Shown here one piece after another: positions 10,711-23,204 of a stretch of DNA of 64,000 bases. The stretch is taken from the NCBI RefSeq assembly GCF_011386835.1, contig NC_088797.1, forward strand, positions 35,897,583 to 35,961,582, read 5' to 3'. The first letter of the stretch is position 1, and each line of letters opens with the position of its first letter. A program made the position numbers and the translations under genes. Under the pieces are notes generated by a model. That model had not been told where the DNA came from. It made no database searches and worked only from the letters and a program-made list of their open reading frames with translations. The stretch comes from Chrysemys picta bellii (Eukaryota > Chordata > Testudines > Emydidae).

Positions 10711-13097
10711 TTTAGGAATTTACAGTCTAAAAGATTTGGATTCTCACCCCTGTGAACCACTCCCTGTGACCAAAGAGAGTGCCATTTGTACCTCTGTGCC
10801 AGCACAATTGTTGTATAAGGTAAACTTTTGTTGTGTCTTTCTGGGAACACTGCTGGGCAACGGACTGTAACAAATTCACAACAAGGTACCAACTGTCCAT
10901 TTCCGTTACACACCATGACATGGGTTTCACAGGGAACACTGAAACATTCTAAGTGCTAAATCACAGCTGTCCAAAAAGAAAACAAGAGCATTTGTAATTA
11001 AGTTACTAAAATGAGTTATAGCAGCCTGTAATCCCTTATTTAATCTACTAAAATAGAGGTGGGTCTATACTCTTTCCAGTTCATGAGATCCAAAAGCAAT
11101 ACCCATCTTTATTTGCTTTCCTGAGGAAATAATTTGACAGGACACAGATATATATTTTTAAATGCATTGTGGTTATTAGAAGGGTGAAAAAATATGATCT
11201 GAGCAATGCTCACAAACTATAAGTATTCCGTAAATGCCAGCTACTGTACTGACTACCCTGTTAGAGTCATTTGGGGAATCTTCTCACCCCTTCAGTCAGA
11301 ATGTCTCTGGTTCATTTCCCATCATTGGTATTACGAAAAACAGTCTGGCGTTCAGTCAAACAAGGACAGTTTTACTGATAAAGCCAGAGGGGGAAGCAAA
11401 TAATTTGTCAAATCCTGCTACTCCTAAACATAAAGAGAGCTGCGAATCAATACACGGAAGGCGTTAGTTTGATTCTGACTGCAGAAAGGAAAGGGCAGCG
11501 GTGTGTTTAGTGTCTCCAAGCTAATTGAGTGAGAGTGCACTCTCCATCATATCTACTTGTTACCAGAAAGGAAATGTACAAGATACAGTATACAACTTAA
11601 AGAGGCGGGCGGGGGGGATTTAGAAACACTTCTCCATGTTACACCTTCTTCAATTAAAAAAAAAACTAGAATGTATCAGTTTCTGAAAATCAGCTCTGAA
11701 TTAAACTCAATTTTAATTTTTTCAAACATTCTATTAAAATAAAAGTCCTCCATGAGACATTTAGCCATATTTCCTTGGATGTTTTACTTATCAGCATTAT
11801 ACAGAGTCAGTATACTTATCATCTTGTGATATTCAAAACCAAGAGCTACACACTAGTAATGTGGCCATTCGATACAAAGAATCAAAACAACTTACTGCTT
11901 TTGCTAATGTAACTCAGCATTTGGTTTATTTTTGTTTATTTCACTCTTTTTAATAAATATCGTGAATTATTTCTATGATGGCCAGGATATCTGGAGTTTT
12001 ATCAATGTACGTGCCAACACCATAAATTGGAATGTTTGTTGACCTCACAAAACTGAAGTGGTCTATTAAAAATATGCCTGAAGACTATGCTGAGAGCACT
12101 CATAGCTTTTAAAGGACACTGAAGGAGGTAAAATATTTGAAAGACTCAAGATTGACGTGACTTGTTTAGGCTTGTTAACAAGTCACTGGCTGTCCTAAGG
12201 GTCTGAATTCACATCTGACTTTTCTAGCTTTGAGCCATGATGGCCACAACCAGATGTGTTCAGACTTCTTTCCATGCAGGATTATCTGATGAAGACATAC
12301 TATTTTTCCTGTGCTCTTACTTTCACTTTGCACCACTGGATCATATGTATGATCCAAAAGCAGGAGGTGCACATACTCCATTTTGTAACCATGGCCCTCA
12401 TGAAAAAGCATTACATACATTTATCTTCACCAGTTGATGTATCTCTGGTTGGTTTCACACTTTCTAGGCAAGTAAAAAAAAAATTGTGCGGTGGGGCTCT
12501 GTCTGGCTAAAGATTTAATCTGGTAATGTATCTTCTCTTGCCACTGGATAACCTTTACACTAAAAGCTCATTCCTCAATTGTTCAAGACAGCTGGAGGGG
12601 AGGGAGGCAAAACTGGCTCACAGCCACCTTTCTGTCTAACCTGATCCTGGGCTGTCCCCCAGCATACATTAGAGCAGCCACAGAGATGGTCTGCTGGGTG
12701 AGGATTGGCTGACTGTAGCACACTCCAGTCCCATTGCCAGAATAGTCCCCATCCCACCCCAGAATGCCTTCTGTGCAGCACAGAGTTAATGTCATAAAAC
12801 TAGTTTTGTTCTGAATTACAGGAAGAGGGTCAGGTTGGTTCACACTCTATTGGAAGTAGTTTGCCCATCTCTAGAACTATAACCACAGAATCAGAATAGA
12901 CATTGAATAAATTTGTCCAAAGGGCACAAAATACATGATCCATCAACACCAAAACTAAATCAAATTAGAACCCATTAGCTCTCATGGTTGTGAACTCTGC
13001 TGTGACCATAAACCTTCAGCTGTCACAATGTTCTCTCTGTATTTTTGCTAGACATGTTAAAAACATTAATATAAGCCAAAAAAGTGATATGTGTATG

Positions 13098-13100
<3 letters not shown>
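10711..13100. other. AT-rich, gene-free stretch
   Basis: Short frames only. A small perfect palindrome GGATCATA/TATGATCC occurs at about 12339-12356. No coding or repeat assignment. Confidence 0.5.
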
Positions 13101-13157
<57 letters not shown>

Positions 13158-13158
13158 A
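13101..13158. repeat. (AT)n microsatellite
   Basis: About 29 uninterrupted dinucleotide units of TA/AT, preceded by a GTGTATGTAT lead-in. Likely length-polymorphic. Confidence 0.5.
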
Positions 13159-13448
13159 AAATCACTTCACTAAATATCAGACACTATAAATACTGTACAA
13201 GCTACCATTTATCCCCCCAAATCCTTTTTTGTAACAGTGTGTAATATATCATAGCTTATCGCCTTTGACATGACAAAGGATCTATTACTGCCAGCTTTCT
13301 AACTTCACAACCAGATAATTAATTCTCATTCCTACATCAGGGAAAGTACTTGCAAGTTAATAATAGACTAAGGAGCACCTTGTTAAGAAACCTCTCACTT
13401 TCATTATGTTTGCTCTCATATTTTGCCTGATTGCTCAAGAGAGAAAAC

Positions 13449-13568
13449 ATAAATATTCATCGCATGCATCCGACGAAGTGGGCATTCACCCACGAAAGCT
13501 TATGCTCCAATACATCTGTTAGTCTTAAAGGTGCCACAGGACCCTCTGTTGCTTTTTATAAATATTCA
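13449..13568. repeat. 11-bp target-site duplication around a small insertion
   Basis: ATAAATATTCA occurs at 13449-13459 and again at 13558-13568, exactly flanking the 98-bp insert. An exact 11-bp duplication indicates insertion by target-primed or similar retrotransposition, not by hAT (8 bp). Confidence 0.5.
13460..13557 (+). mobile_element. 98-bp retroposed fragment with hammerhead-like fold
   Basis: Seen: CCGACGA (13470-13476), then GTGGG/CCCAC arms around CATTCA (13478-13493), then GAAA (13494-13497), then a mini-hairpin AGC-TTAT-GCT (13497-13506) and C at 13507. This order equals a hammerhead ribozyme core: CUGANGA box, stem II, GAAA, very short stem III, cleavage nucleotide. Two departures: the box has C in place of U at its second position, and one extra A precedes stem II. 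The remainder (GTTAGTCTTAAAGGTGCCAC) belongs to a dispersed reptilian repeat. Penelope-like elements are known to carry hammerhead motifs with very short stem III. Origin from such an element is an inference. Stem I was not found. Confidence 0.5.
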
Positions 13569-13772
13569 GTGATGGATAACAAGAACACCTTACTGAGAAA
13601 AGAGGAGGCATGAAATAATTACCAAGAACTATAAGAGATGAGTTTTTGTTTGTTTGTTTGTTCATTTTGAAGTACATTTTAGGAATGTTAACTAAAAGTG
13701 AAAATACCCACCCAAATTTTATGCTATTTTTTGCTAGACAGTGTTGAGTTCAGGAAACTGTTGTGACCTTCA

Positions 13773-14806
13773 TTAAGAACATAAGAATGGCCATACTGGG
13801 TCAGACCAAAGGTCCATCCAGCCCAGTATCCTGTCTACTGACAGTGGCCAATGCCAGGTGCCCCAGAGGGAGTGAACCTAACAGGCAATGATCAAGTGAT
13901 CTCTCTCCTGCCATCCATCTCCACCCTCTGACAAACAGAGGCTAGGGACACCATTCCTTACCCATCCTGGCTAATAGACATTAATGGACTTAACCTCCAT
14001 GTATGTATCCAGTTCTCTTTTAAACACTGTTATAGTCCTAGCCTTCACAATCTCCTCAGGCAAGGAGTTCCACAAGTTGTGTGTGTGCTGTGTGAGGAAG
14101 AACTTCCTTTTATTTGTTTTAAACATGCTGCCCATTAATTTCATTTGGAGGCCCCTAGTTCTTGTATTATGGAAATAAGTAAATAACTTTTCTTTATCTA
14201 CTTTCTCCACACCACTCATGATTTTATATACCTCTATCATATCCCCCCTTAGTCTCCTCTTTTCCAAGCTGAAAAGTCCTAGCCTCTTTAATCTCTCCTC
14301 ATAGGGGATTTGTTCCAAACCCCTAATCATTTTAGTTGTCCTTCTCTGAACTTTTTCTAATGCCAGTATATCTTTTTGGAGATGAGGAGACCACATTTGT
14401 ATGCAGTATTCAAGATGTGGGCGTACCATGGGTTTATATAAGGGCAACAAGATATTCTCCATCTTTTTTAATGATTCCTAACATCCTGTGTTTGCTTTTT
14501 TGACTGCCACTGCACACTGCGTGGATGTCTTCAGAGAATTATCCTTGACAACGCCAAGATTTCTTTCATGATTAGTTGTAGCTAAATTAAGCCCCCATCA
14601 TATTGTATGTATAGTTGGGGTTGTTTTTTCCTATGTGCATTACTTTACATTTATCCACATTAAATTTCATTTGCCATTTTGTTGCCCAATCACTTAGTTT
14701 TGTGAGATTTTCTGAAGTTCTTCACAGTCTGCTTTGGTCTTAACTATCTTGAGCAATTTAGTATCATCTGCAAACTTTGCTACCTCACTGTTTATCCCTT
14801 TCTCCA
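13773..14806 (-). mobile_element. CR1 LINE, 5'-truncated
   Basis: The 3' end is at the left (AACATAAGAATGGCCATACT, with GGGTCAGACCAAAGGTCC following), typical of a turtle CR1 subfamily. The 3' UTR runs to about 13970. A C-terminal reverse transcriptase frame occupies 13971-14462, and decayed upstream ORF2 sequence continues to about 14806, where a run resembling the FADD-box region ends. The same subfamily is seen at 23205 and 42790. Confidence 0.5.
13971..14462 (-). pseudogene. CR1 ORF2 C-terminal fragment
   Basis: A 163-codon frame includes [14 protein letters not shown] and [19 protein letters not shown], the conserved thumb and C-terminal part of CR1 ORF2, and ends VKSINVY. It lacks the endonuclease and the catalytic reverse transcriptase motifs, so it is a dead 5'-truncated copy. 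The first Met is only the first one in the surviving frame. In life this protein would nick DNA and reverse transcribe CR1 RNA. Confidence 0.5.
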
Positions 14807-14930
14807 GGCTAGCAACAACAGTGATACAGCAACAGCATGCCTCATTTCAGGGGCATTCATCACTACTCAGTCTAGCAAAAATTTTAGCTTCCATCCAAAA
14901 CTATCTACTAGCAGTTTGCTTCCCCATTAG

Positions 14931-15415
14931 AGGTATGTCTTCACTACACAGTTAACTCAGGTGATTGGCATCTGGGTCTGAGAAGCCAAGTTAGCCTAGC
15001 CTGGGTAAAAGCATCCCCTCAGCAAAGTCCATGCCCTGTTATTGTGTCCTCACTGTTTTTGCACTCACCTGTGTGTGTCTGGGGGTATATCCCAGGGGTT
15101 TTTGTGCTGAGGCACTCTAGAATTCTTTTCCAATCAATTGTGTCAACTCCAGGAGAATCTGTCTGTCCTTGTGGGGAATTATGGGAAGGGCACTGCAGGA
15201 CTATCCGCACATGAGTGATCTTCCCCGCATCCTCACTGCAAAGTGAGCAGGTTCCAGCCAGGGTTAAACTGGAGCCAGGGTTTTAACCTATGTTCCAGCC
15301 ATGTTGCTTAAAGCACCTCCAAACCTGGGTCAGAAATTTTTCTGTGTGGATGGTGGGGGGGTTGGGGTAAAACTCAGGTAATAGCTTGGGTTCACTGTTC
15401 AGTGAACACATACCC
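14931..15415. mobile_element. MITE with GGTATGTSTTCAC termini, about 485 bp
   Basis: Left end AGGTATGTCTTCACTACACA and right end CAGTGAACACATACCC form imperfect inverted termini. Internal GGGTTAAACTGG-type sequence is non-coding. It belongs to the group with TCTACAC-like ends seen at 9829, 49921 and 51492. The superfamily was not resolved. Confidence 0.5.
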
Positions 15416-16320
15416 AGAGTGTTTCATTGAGGGAGTGAAAAGTCCTTAGAAGAGGTTTTTCCCCCCCCCCCGTGATAGAAGGGGTTTTCCTAAAGATTCC
15501 CACTTCCCCCATCAGAAAGTTTATCTTCCTACATTTGTAACTTTATAGGTCTTTGCTAGGTTACAAATCAGCAAAAGTCAAAACCTGTTAACTCTGTGAA
15601 GAATGAAGCCCTGTCTGAAATAATTTTATATAGTTCAGAAAACACTGCTATCTTCTTCTTTAGGTCAGACCAGTTGTCTAATCAAGTGTTTGTTTGTTTT
15701 TTTCCTAATTAAAATGCATTACAAAATGTTAGGACTACTAGTGATACTGACTTCATTAGCAAGGTAACAAAGCCTATGAACAAATACAGACCACAACCCT
15801 ATGAAGATTTATTTAGTTTTGAGCAAATGAGCATATGTTTAAGTCTTTGCAGCATCGGGGCAACACAGAGGGAAGTGCTGTGTTACAGTTATATTATGTA
15901 ACAAATTCATGTAATTCATCCTCAGGATTATCTCCCCACACTCTTATCCATGAAACCCAAACCAAACAAGACACAGAAGGAAGAATTAAAATAAATTTTA
16001 AAAAAGAAATGATATGGAGCGAGGAACATCAGTTCATCTATGTTGCATGAAAAGGTAATAGTTAAAGATAGACTCATAACTATCTATGGTCACCAGTGTC
16101 AAAAGCATCTATTAGTGCATAGACATGATTCCTGTTCCCTGGCTATACCCCCAAGACTATTCACAGAACAATATCTGAGCTACAGTGCATGTTTAATACT
16201 TTAGATTATCATTGCTGGTGCACTAGTAACAGCTCTAGCTAAGATTCCCTAAGTATTTCCACTCCAAGACCCTTTTTAAAATCTTTCCATAAATTTCCTA
16301 AATGTTCACATTGCAACAAG
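15416..16320. other. No recognisable gene
   Basis: AT-rich sequence with a poly-C run at about 15462-15471 and short frames only. Confidence 0.5.
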
Positions 16321-17095
16321 ATGGTCTGTCCTTTTAAGGGGGTTGAGGCCTGGTGCTAACCAACCCTACTCCAAGGCATGGCCTCTTTAAGAACAGGTAG
16401 TTCTGAGAAGAATCACCAGATCCAGCCAGACGTTGGAACTGGAGCCAAGTGCCCAAGACAGGTGACTACCTGAGGGTCACAAAGGGTTAGCTCAGTCAAG
16501 CAGAAGTCTAGTCAGGAGAGACTTGCAGGGAGACTCTGCTGTGAAAGAGCCAAGATGTGGGCTGCAGAAGCTGTGAGGATTCAAGGAGGGCCCTTGAGTC
16601 CCTGCCCCAAGGGAAAGAGTGAGCCTAGGGACTGAAGCTAGAAAGACACCTGGGTAGGGTTGCCAACCCTCTAGGATTGTCCTGGAGTTCTTCAGGAATT
16701 AAAGATATGTCATGTGATGAAACCACCAGCAATTCATCCAACTAAAGTTAGCAACCGTAGACCTGAGGGAGGTCTCTCCAGAGAGGTCTAAAGTGGGAAA
16801 AGCAGACCTCCCTCGCTCAGAGGCAAAGGGGAGAGCTGAGAGAGTGAGCCAGGCTCTGAAGCCCTGAAACAAGGGTAAATTGGAAGCCTCAAGGAAAGAA
16901 GGATCTGAGCCTAGAAAGGCCAAAGGAAGTGTGATGTGGTTGGATGGTATATTTGGGGTGTGTGGGGGGACTTAATAAATTAAACCCCAAGATGGGGAAT
17001 ATTATTTTAAAGCTCCTGGGTGTTTCTGAGTTGAATGGAGGACCAGCAGGGGGAAGGGAGGCAGGGTGACCGCACTGCCATGCTAAAGCATGTGT
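16321..17095 (+). mobile_element. Probable LTR (solo), interrupted by a small MITE
   Basis: G/A-rich block with GGCATGGCCTCTTTAAG early and, late, GGGGACTTAATAAATTAAAC containing an AATAAA signal, then CTCCTGGGTGTTTCTGAG. From memory this resembles turtle LTR sequence. No clean TG...CA ends or target duplication could be fixed, so the boundaries are approximate. A MITE occupies 16655-16759. Confidence 0.5.
16655..16759. mobile_element. Short MITE with TAGGGTTGCCAACC terminus
   Basis: Starts TAGGGTTGCCAACCC and ends GTTAGCAACCGTA, imperfect inverted repeats over about 105 bp. Flanks ACCTGGG and ACCTGAG are a possible imperfect duplication. Non-coding. Confidence 0.5.
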
Positions 17096-20000
17096 GCTCT
17101 GGGACCAGACCCTAAAACACACATAGTGACCTGAAACTGTCCAGACCTGGTCTCTGCTCAAATGTGAAATTTCCTTGAACATGTGACCAAACATTCAGTG
17201 CCAGTTACTATAAGTCTATTTTTCTAGGAGAGAGAAAAAAATTACAAAATTAAAATTAGAGAATTTAAAACACCCCTAAAAATAGCTTTTCTGTACATAA
17301 GGTATCTCAAAACTCTTAGTTTATCTGTACAAGGTTGTGACTCAAAATATCAGACCTTAAATCCATCACTGGTACAAGACTGAATACTGCCCCTCCTGGG
17401 CCTCAAACTAATTTTTAGTTGTGATATTCCACCATTTGGGAGAAAGAAGGCAATGTTTCTCAGGCATGTAGATTTTAAACAAATGGCAGCTGTTAGAAGC
17501 AGCCCAGAGATTTTGAATGTTAAAATTAATTTGAGAGATGGATTAGTGGGCAGAGTGCAGATGAAGCAGCCAAAGATGCATGTTACAGCCATTTTATTAC
17601 ATGGCTTTATAGTTTATTGCACTACCACCAACACATTTTACACAACTCCCACACACTATATTCCATAAAGGTAAAATTGTTTCCCTAACAATAGCTTGTG
17701 TAACGAATGTATAGGACACTCAAAATAGCCAATAGTCTATTGAGGTTTACATTTAACAAGGGAGACATGAAGATAGAGATCACTATGCATGGCTATGTAT
17801 AGAAAGAGCTCTTTATTTCTTTTACAAAACAGATCAACATAAAGACTACCGTAGGTGACCTTAAAAAGAAATATTTACTTTATCACAATGTTGACTTTAC
17901 TGAAGTAAAAATAGAATATTTTTCGATACTCTCCTTAGAATATAATATCATAGCAAGACACTTGTACAACTCTACAATGTTTCCTTTGGAAGGTGACACA
18001 TGGTGAAAGATATCAGAAATGTAAAGAGAAACGATACCCATTTACCATTCGAGTTAAAAAAATATTATCCTGTTATATTTAGCAACTAACTGGCAAAAAT
18101 AACTGGGTGTGAGCTGTCCTTTTCTGACAACATCCTCTGGCAGCTGATCCACGGAGTAGCATTGACCATAGCCTTGGGAGGAGGAGGATGCGAGATGAGT
18201 TTCTCTTTCTGGCAGGATGAAGGTTTGTTGCTTTGGCGATTGCTACAAAGGAATGGCAGGATACAATATAGGAACCTAGGGGTGTAATCCCAGGTGCCAG
18301 TAGGGGCACAATGGAAAGGAGGGGCTAATGAAGACTCCTATCTAGCTGATCACATCCCCTTGGAGCTATAAAACTCCTCCTTCCAATTTAGCTGCCCCCA
18401 GTTAGCATTCAGAAACACAGCATTATGCCTGAGCACGTTAAGGATGGGGAAAGAGGCTCCTGCACCTTCTCCCCTGCCCAGGCAGTGCAAGTCAGAACTT
18501 AGATCTAAGAGATGACCACTACTATTATTTGCCCACTGATATTTTGGGGCTGAAAGGTGGGGGAAGATCACCTGGAAGAGATAAACAATTACAAATTACA
18601 ATTGTCCTTGTTGCTTAATTAAACTTAAAAAATTGCCTTTCAATTATGGGTCAAATGGAAATTATTCTTGGGGAAAAGATTGGACTGGTGTTTTTTTCAG
18701 ACATATTAAATTGTCTCTCCTTCAGGCTTTCAGATATTAGATTATTCCTGACTGAATCTAATCATAGTCAATTGCTCTCCTTATCTGATAAGAGAGAGAC
18801 TATATACACACACATCTCTAATCAACTGGTTCCTTTCCTGGATCATTGTAATGCAGCCCTTTGCCATATCAATACAGCACAAAGACACATTCCACTTCCA
18901 AAGTTAGTGAGAAGGAACAGGTGATATTTTTCACTCAGAGCTCATGTATTCAGACTGACTAGCTGCTACTGCACAGCATGTACACCAATTCATTATTGTG
19001 AAGCTCTGAATTGTGACCCTCTGCTGCGCAGGCTTAAACAGTGTCTAGGAAGTCATTTTCAGCCCCAGTCAATATGTAGTATGTCTGAATTAATGGTGCA
19101 GTTTAAATTGTTACTAAAATGAATAAAGTTTGCTTTGTTTTTGCAAAAATGAAATAAGAATATTAGTGTCCTGCATCTGCCAGATCACTCATTGCCTGTC
19201 CTTTTGAAATCAGCAGACTGGGTTGGTTCATTACTAATCCATTCATCCAGAGCTATTTGCAATAGCAAACATAGCAATCTTGGGCCCACTGAACAAGAGG
19301 GAGAGTTGTTTACTGTCAGCAAAGAATCTTTTACCTTTACAAGGAAAAATGCATATTAACCTTTACTAGCAAAGAGAAAACAACTATGGTTCCCATTTGA
19401 TAGGTTTGGATCTCACGACAGATATGCCAGGCTTTGCAGGAGGTATTCCTTGCTCCCAGAATTAACCCATATCTTACTATAATATAGAGAAGTTATTGAT
19501 GTGCACAGGAAGGTCTTCTTAGAGGTACATGTGGCTCAAAATTAAGTAAAATACTGAGCAATATCCTAACAATATATTAAGTTTTCCCAGGAACACTTGC
19601 ATCCCAAATGTCTCCTACTGGTATTTTCCACTTGCTTCCCAAGTGTTTACATCTTCTCTTGCACCCAGGATACCCAAGTAATAGAGAATGATCATCAGGA
19701 AGCCCTGGAACATACTGAGGCTAGAGACCACAATGCCTTTAGGAAACATACTGAGGCCAAAATATGCAGTCTTAGGAGTTCTTAAAAATACGGCAATGTA
19801 AAGATTGTCTCAATAAATAAGCACGTTCACACCTAGAGAACTTAGAAGATGAACAGCTCTTTACACAACTATCAAAAATACCTGTGGGACAATGCACAGG
19901 CCAAATACTATTTTCCACCTTCATCTTTTCTAGCTTCTTCCCAGGAACTCTTTGGAGTTTAGATGCATGGGGTTGCTAAGGCAGAATCAGGTCTATTTTT

Positions 20001-20507
20001 CCAAGGAAATGCCTGTCAAGAGTGACTTTTAGGCAGAGATGTTCAAAAAGCATAAATCAGAGCAAGGTGATTAACTCCCATTGACTTGAGCATCAAACTG
20101 TCTTTTATGCTTTTTAAATCCCCCCCCCCCCCCCCACACACACACTGGTTACATCTTTAGGTTTGCCCCTGAAAAACAGCTGAGAAGCCTTGAAGAGGAT
20201 TCACAACAGGAGGCTTAGACAAAGAGGCCTGTACTACAGGGGTGGACAATTTTCTAGGTGTGATAGTCAGGTAGAGGTCAGGGGAAAGTACTCACACAGG
20301 ACTGGTCTCTGAGAAACTAAGGATCTGTCAGACTTCATAACAAGCCAAAAGAATCTTCCCTAGAAAGGAGGGGAAGTTGAGGAAGTCAGCAAATATGCAG
20401 TGCCCTCTGCCTCTATCTAGACTTGGTTTCCTCCCATTGCTCCAAGTCAGGAACCAGGGCCTTGGAGGGAGGTCAAGTAGGCAAATGTGTGGTGGCATGA
20501 ACACATC
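17096..20507. other. Long gene-free stretch
   Basis: Mostly AT-rich with no frame above 101 codons and no conserved domain. It contains a poly-C then CA run at about 20120-20147. At 20237 CAGGGGTGGACAATTTT may be a lone hAT end; no partner end or duplication was found. Confidence 0.5.
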
Positions 20508-20515
20508 CTCTACTG

Positions 20516-20813
20516 AAGGGGTCGGCAACCTTTCAGAAGCGGTGTGCCGAGTCTTCATTTATTCACTCTAATTTAAAGTTTTGCGTGCCAGTAATACATT
20601 TTAACATTTTTAGAAGGTTTCTTTCTACAAGTCTATAATATATAACTAAACTATTGTTGTATGTAAAGTAAATAAGGTTTTTAAAATGTTTAAGAAGCTT
20701 CATTTAAAATTAAATTAAAATGCAGAACTCTCCCGGACTGGTGGCCAGTGAGTGCCACTGAAAATCAGCTCGCGTGCCGCCTCCGGCACACGTGCCATAG
20801 GTTGCCTACCCTG
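20516..20813 (+). mobile_element. hAT-type element, 298 bp, with exact 8-bp duplication
   Basis: The left end AAGGGGTCGGCAACCTTTC (first base mutated from C) and the right end AGGTTGCCTACCCTG are inverted repeats. CTCTACTG flanks it exactly (20508-20515 and 20814-20821). The body is AT-rich, with GCGTGCCGCCTCCGGCACAC near the right end. The element at 59196-60194 is the same family in the opposite orientation. It is nonautonomous. Confidence 0.5.
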
Positions 20814-20821
20814 CTCTACTG

Positions 20822-21718
20822 GATTGTGCACATATGCTGTGCTGGGTGCTGCAGAAGCTGGACTACATGGATCCTTCATGTTAAATTAACAGCAGCAAAT
20901 ACCTTCATTCCTGTTTATGCGCCAAGTATATTTTATACTGGGTTTACTGCTTCACATTTCTGAGTGGGGCAGCATCACATGGCAAAAACCCCTTTGGAAA
21001 AGAGACTTTGGCCAAGAAAAATGAGGCAAATTCTGAAACTTAGAAAAAAAAGTGCTATAAAATCCTTTATGTCCATTGAGAGCAAACAGGAGATTAAAAA
21101 AATACATTACATTCTAATGCAGGAAATCAAATTAGTTGTTTAAAACTGGATAGGATTTGTTAATTATCTAAAAATTATGATTTTGAAAGGGATTGTACAA
21201 TCTCTTATACATCACTGTCCAAGTCCCAGTCCGACCCTTTCCTATATTTACAGTTAAGAAGGAAGTCTTCTGATGACATGTCTCAAGAGGAATGAGACAC
21301 CACTCTTAAGGAGCGTAAATTGCAGCTTAAAGTCATACTGGAAAATGAATTGTGATCAAAGGTCACATTTTTGTATTGTCAATGCTTCTGAATAGAGCTG
21401 GTCAAATTAATTGCTACTGACTGTTAATCTATTTATCCACAAAAAGATCATGAGTTTTACAAATTGGGTTTGAAATTGATGAATATGTTGTATTAAATTA
21501 CTTCAGCCTATGGGCTTCTGATGAACTGTTTGCATGCAAGCATATTTGGAATATACTATTTTAGATGATCACCTACATCTCAGACTATTTTTTGCTGTTC
21601 CTGGATTGGATGACCAGAAATCCCTCATTGGGAGCATGGGGGATGAAACAAATATATCAGTGGAATAACAGAGGCTGCAGACAGCAGCAAGGATTAGAGA
21701 CTAGTTTTTAAACAGATT
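20822..21718. other. No recognisable gene
   Basis: AT-rich. TAGAGCTGGTCAAATTA at about 21394 may be the start of a decayed TAGAGCTGGT-type element. Nothing else was recognised. Confidence 0.5.
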
Positions 21719-21843
21719 GAGTGGGATTTTCAAAAGAAATTAGCACTAGCCTAATCCTGACTCCACTGGAGGAAAAAACTGACCACTGATTTCAGTGGGA
21801 GCAGATTTAGGCCAATGCTGAATGCTTTTGAAAATCCCACCTG
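21719..21843. mobile_element. Palindromic MITE, about 125 bp
   Basis: GAGTGGGATTTTCAAAAG on the left and CTTTTGAAAATCCCACCT on the right are near-perfect reverse complements. The centre has short paired words (CTGATTTCAGTGGGAGCAG). Non-coding. Confidence 0.5.
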
Positions 21844-22230
21844 TTGTATGCATTACTGCACATATTCAATGAGCGCATCTATGCTCTGGTCCTAAAGCCC
21901 TTATTAAAAGGATCAGACCCCACATTGTGCACACAATTACTATGATTGTATACATAAAGCAGTTAATTGCACGCCTAAATTGTCATCATTCAATTAATTA
22001 TTCTATGAGTAAACGTGACCCACCACTCTGTTCACCAGGGCAGTCACTGGAACATACACCCTGGGCTTTCCAATCTAAACTCAACGGCTCTATTTAAATC
22101 ATACTTCTTGGTCTTTGAATCTCTGGCCTGTGTGACCAGTTTGCTTTACTGGCCCTGATCTATTCTCTTAATTCTGTAAAATTCCATAAAATCTCCAAAA
22201 TCTTCTCTTCTCTGATGATAGGGTACAGAC

Positions 22231-22335
22231 TAGAGCTGGTGGGGATTCTTCCACTGAAACGATTTTCCCATGGAAAATGACTGTTTCGCAAAATTTTTGC
22301 TGAAAAATTCAGATTTTCAGTCAGGAAAATCAAAA
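22231..22335. mobile_element. Fragment of a TAGAGCTGGT-type DNA element
   Basis: Starts TAGAGCTGGTGGGGATTC and continues into GAAA/TTTT-rich sequence (CCCATGGAAAATGACTG), like the ends of the element at 30962-32264. The right end was not found. Confidence 0.5.
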
Positions 22336-22529
22336 GGACAGCTCTGCACTGCCCACCTGGAAGGCTCTGGTTAATTTTACTTTCTGCCTTTGGGGAGAAA
22401 GCACAATTGACAAGAGCCTTCCAGACAGGCAGCTGGCATGCTGGCTCTCTTCCTGCCCACCCCCTCTCCTGCAGCAGGACTTTGGTGGAGGCAGGAAGGC
22501 TGAGTGCCCCATTGGGAGCAGATGACACC

Positions 22530-22990
22530 AGCACTCCAGAATCTGCACTGGCTGCCCTTTGGTCCTGGGTGGAATTTAAGATGTTGATTGTGATCTATAA
22601 AGCCCTAAGTTGCCTGGGATGCGCATACAAGTGGAACTTCCTCTTTTCCTGTGCCACACTGCCACACCTGCCATAGGGGCACCTGAGCTGGATTCTCCTC
22701 ATCATAAAGGAGAATGGGCAGCTGGCAGGGTGTTTTCTGTGAGGGCACTAGGACTCTGGAACTTATCCTCCCACCTCTTCTATTCCTTTCCCTCCCTTGG
22801 TCCAAAATAGCTGGAATTTGCTGCCTTCCAAGCAGACTGAAAAATCATGTGTTGAAGAGGGGAGCTTTGGGGATGCTTCCCACAACAATAAAGGGGTGAA
22901 AAGGAGTTTCTGCAGGTGGCTGACTATTGAAATTACTTTAGTGCTTCTAGGATTTTACTGTATTATTAACGTGTTAGGAACCTATAGTTT
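22530..22990 (+). mobile_element. L2-like LINE fragment, decayed
   Basis: The text around 22550-22620 encodes, across a broken frame, LHWLP followed by FKMLIVIYKAL. This order is typical of the C-terminal reverse transcriptase region of L2-clade LINEs. Downstream sequence runs into TAAATATAAATAAATAAGG at about 23015-23035. Only a short stretch is recognisable and the ends are uncertain. Confidence 0.5.
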
Positions 22991-23204
22991 TGGATAGATG
23001 TCTTTTTATTATTTTAAATATAAATAAATAAGGACTGCAAGATTTAACTGTGTACTTACAAGCAAGTGTCATTTACAGATTTTGTGGCATGCCTGGGTTT
23101 TCCTGTTACCTAATGATATGTAAAGTAAATGACATAACTAGATGTAAAGTCCTTATCAGTGATGCATCAGTATCCCAGAAATTCATAAGTCACATCTTAC
23201 ATAA

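Noticed and set aside
12339..12356. Palindrome GGATCATATGTATGATCC as an operator or origin
   Set aside because: Isolated, with no supporting context. Such palindromes arise by chance in AT-rich DNA.
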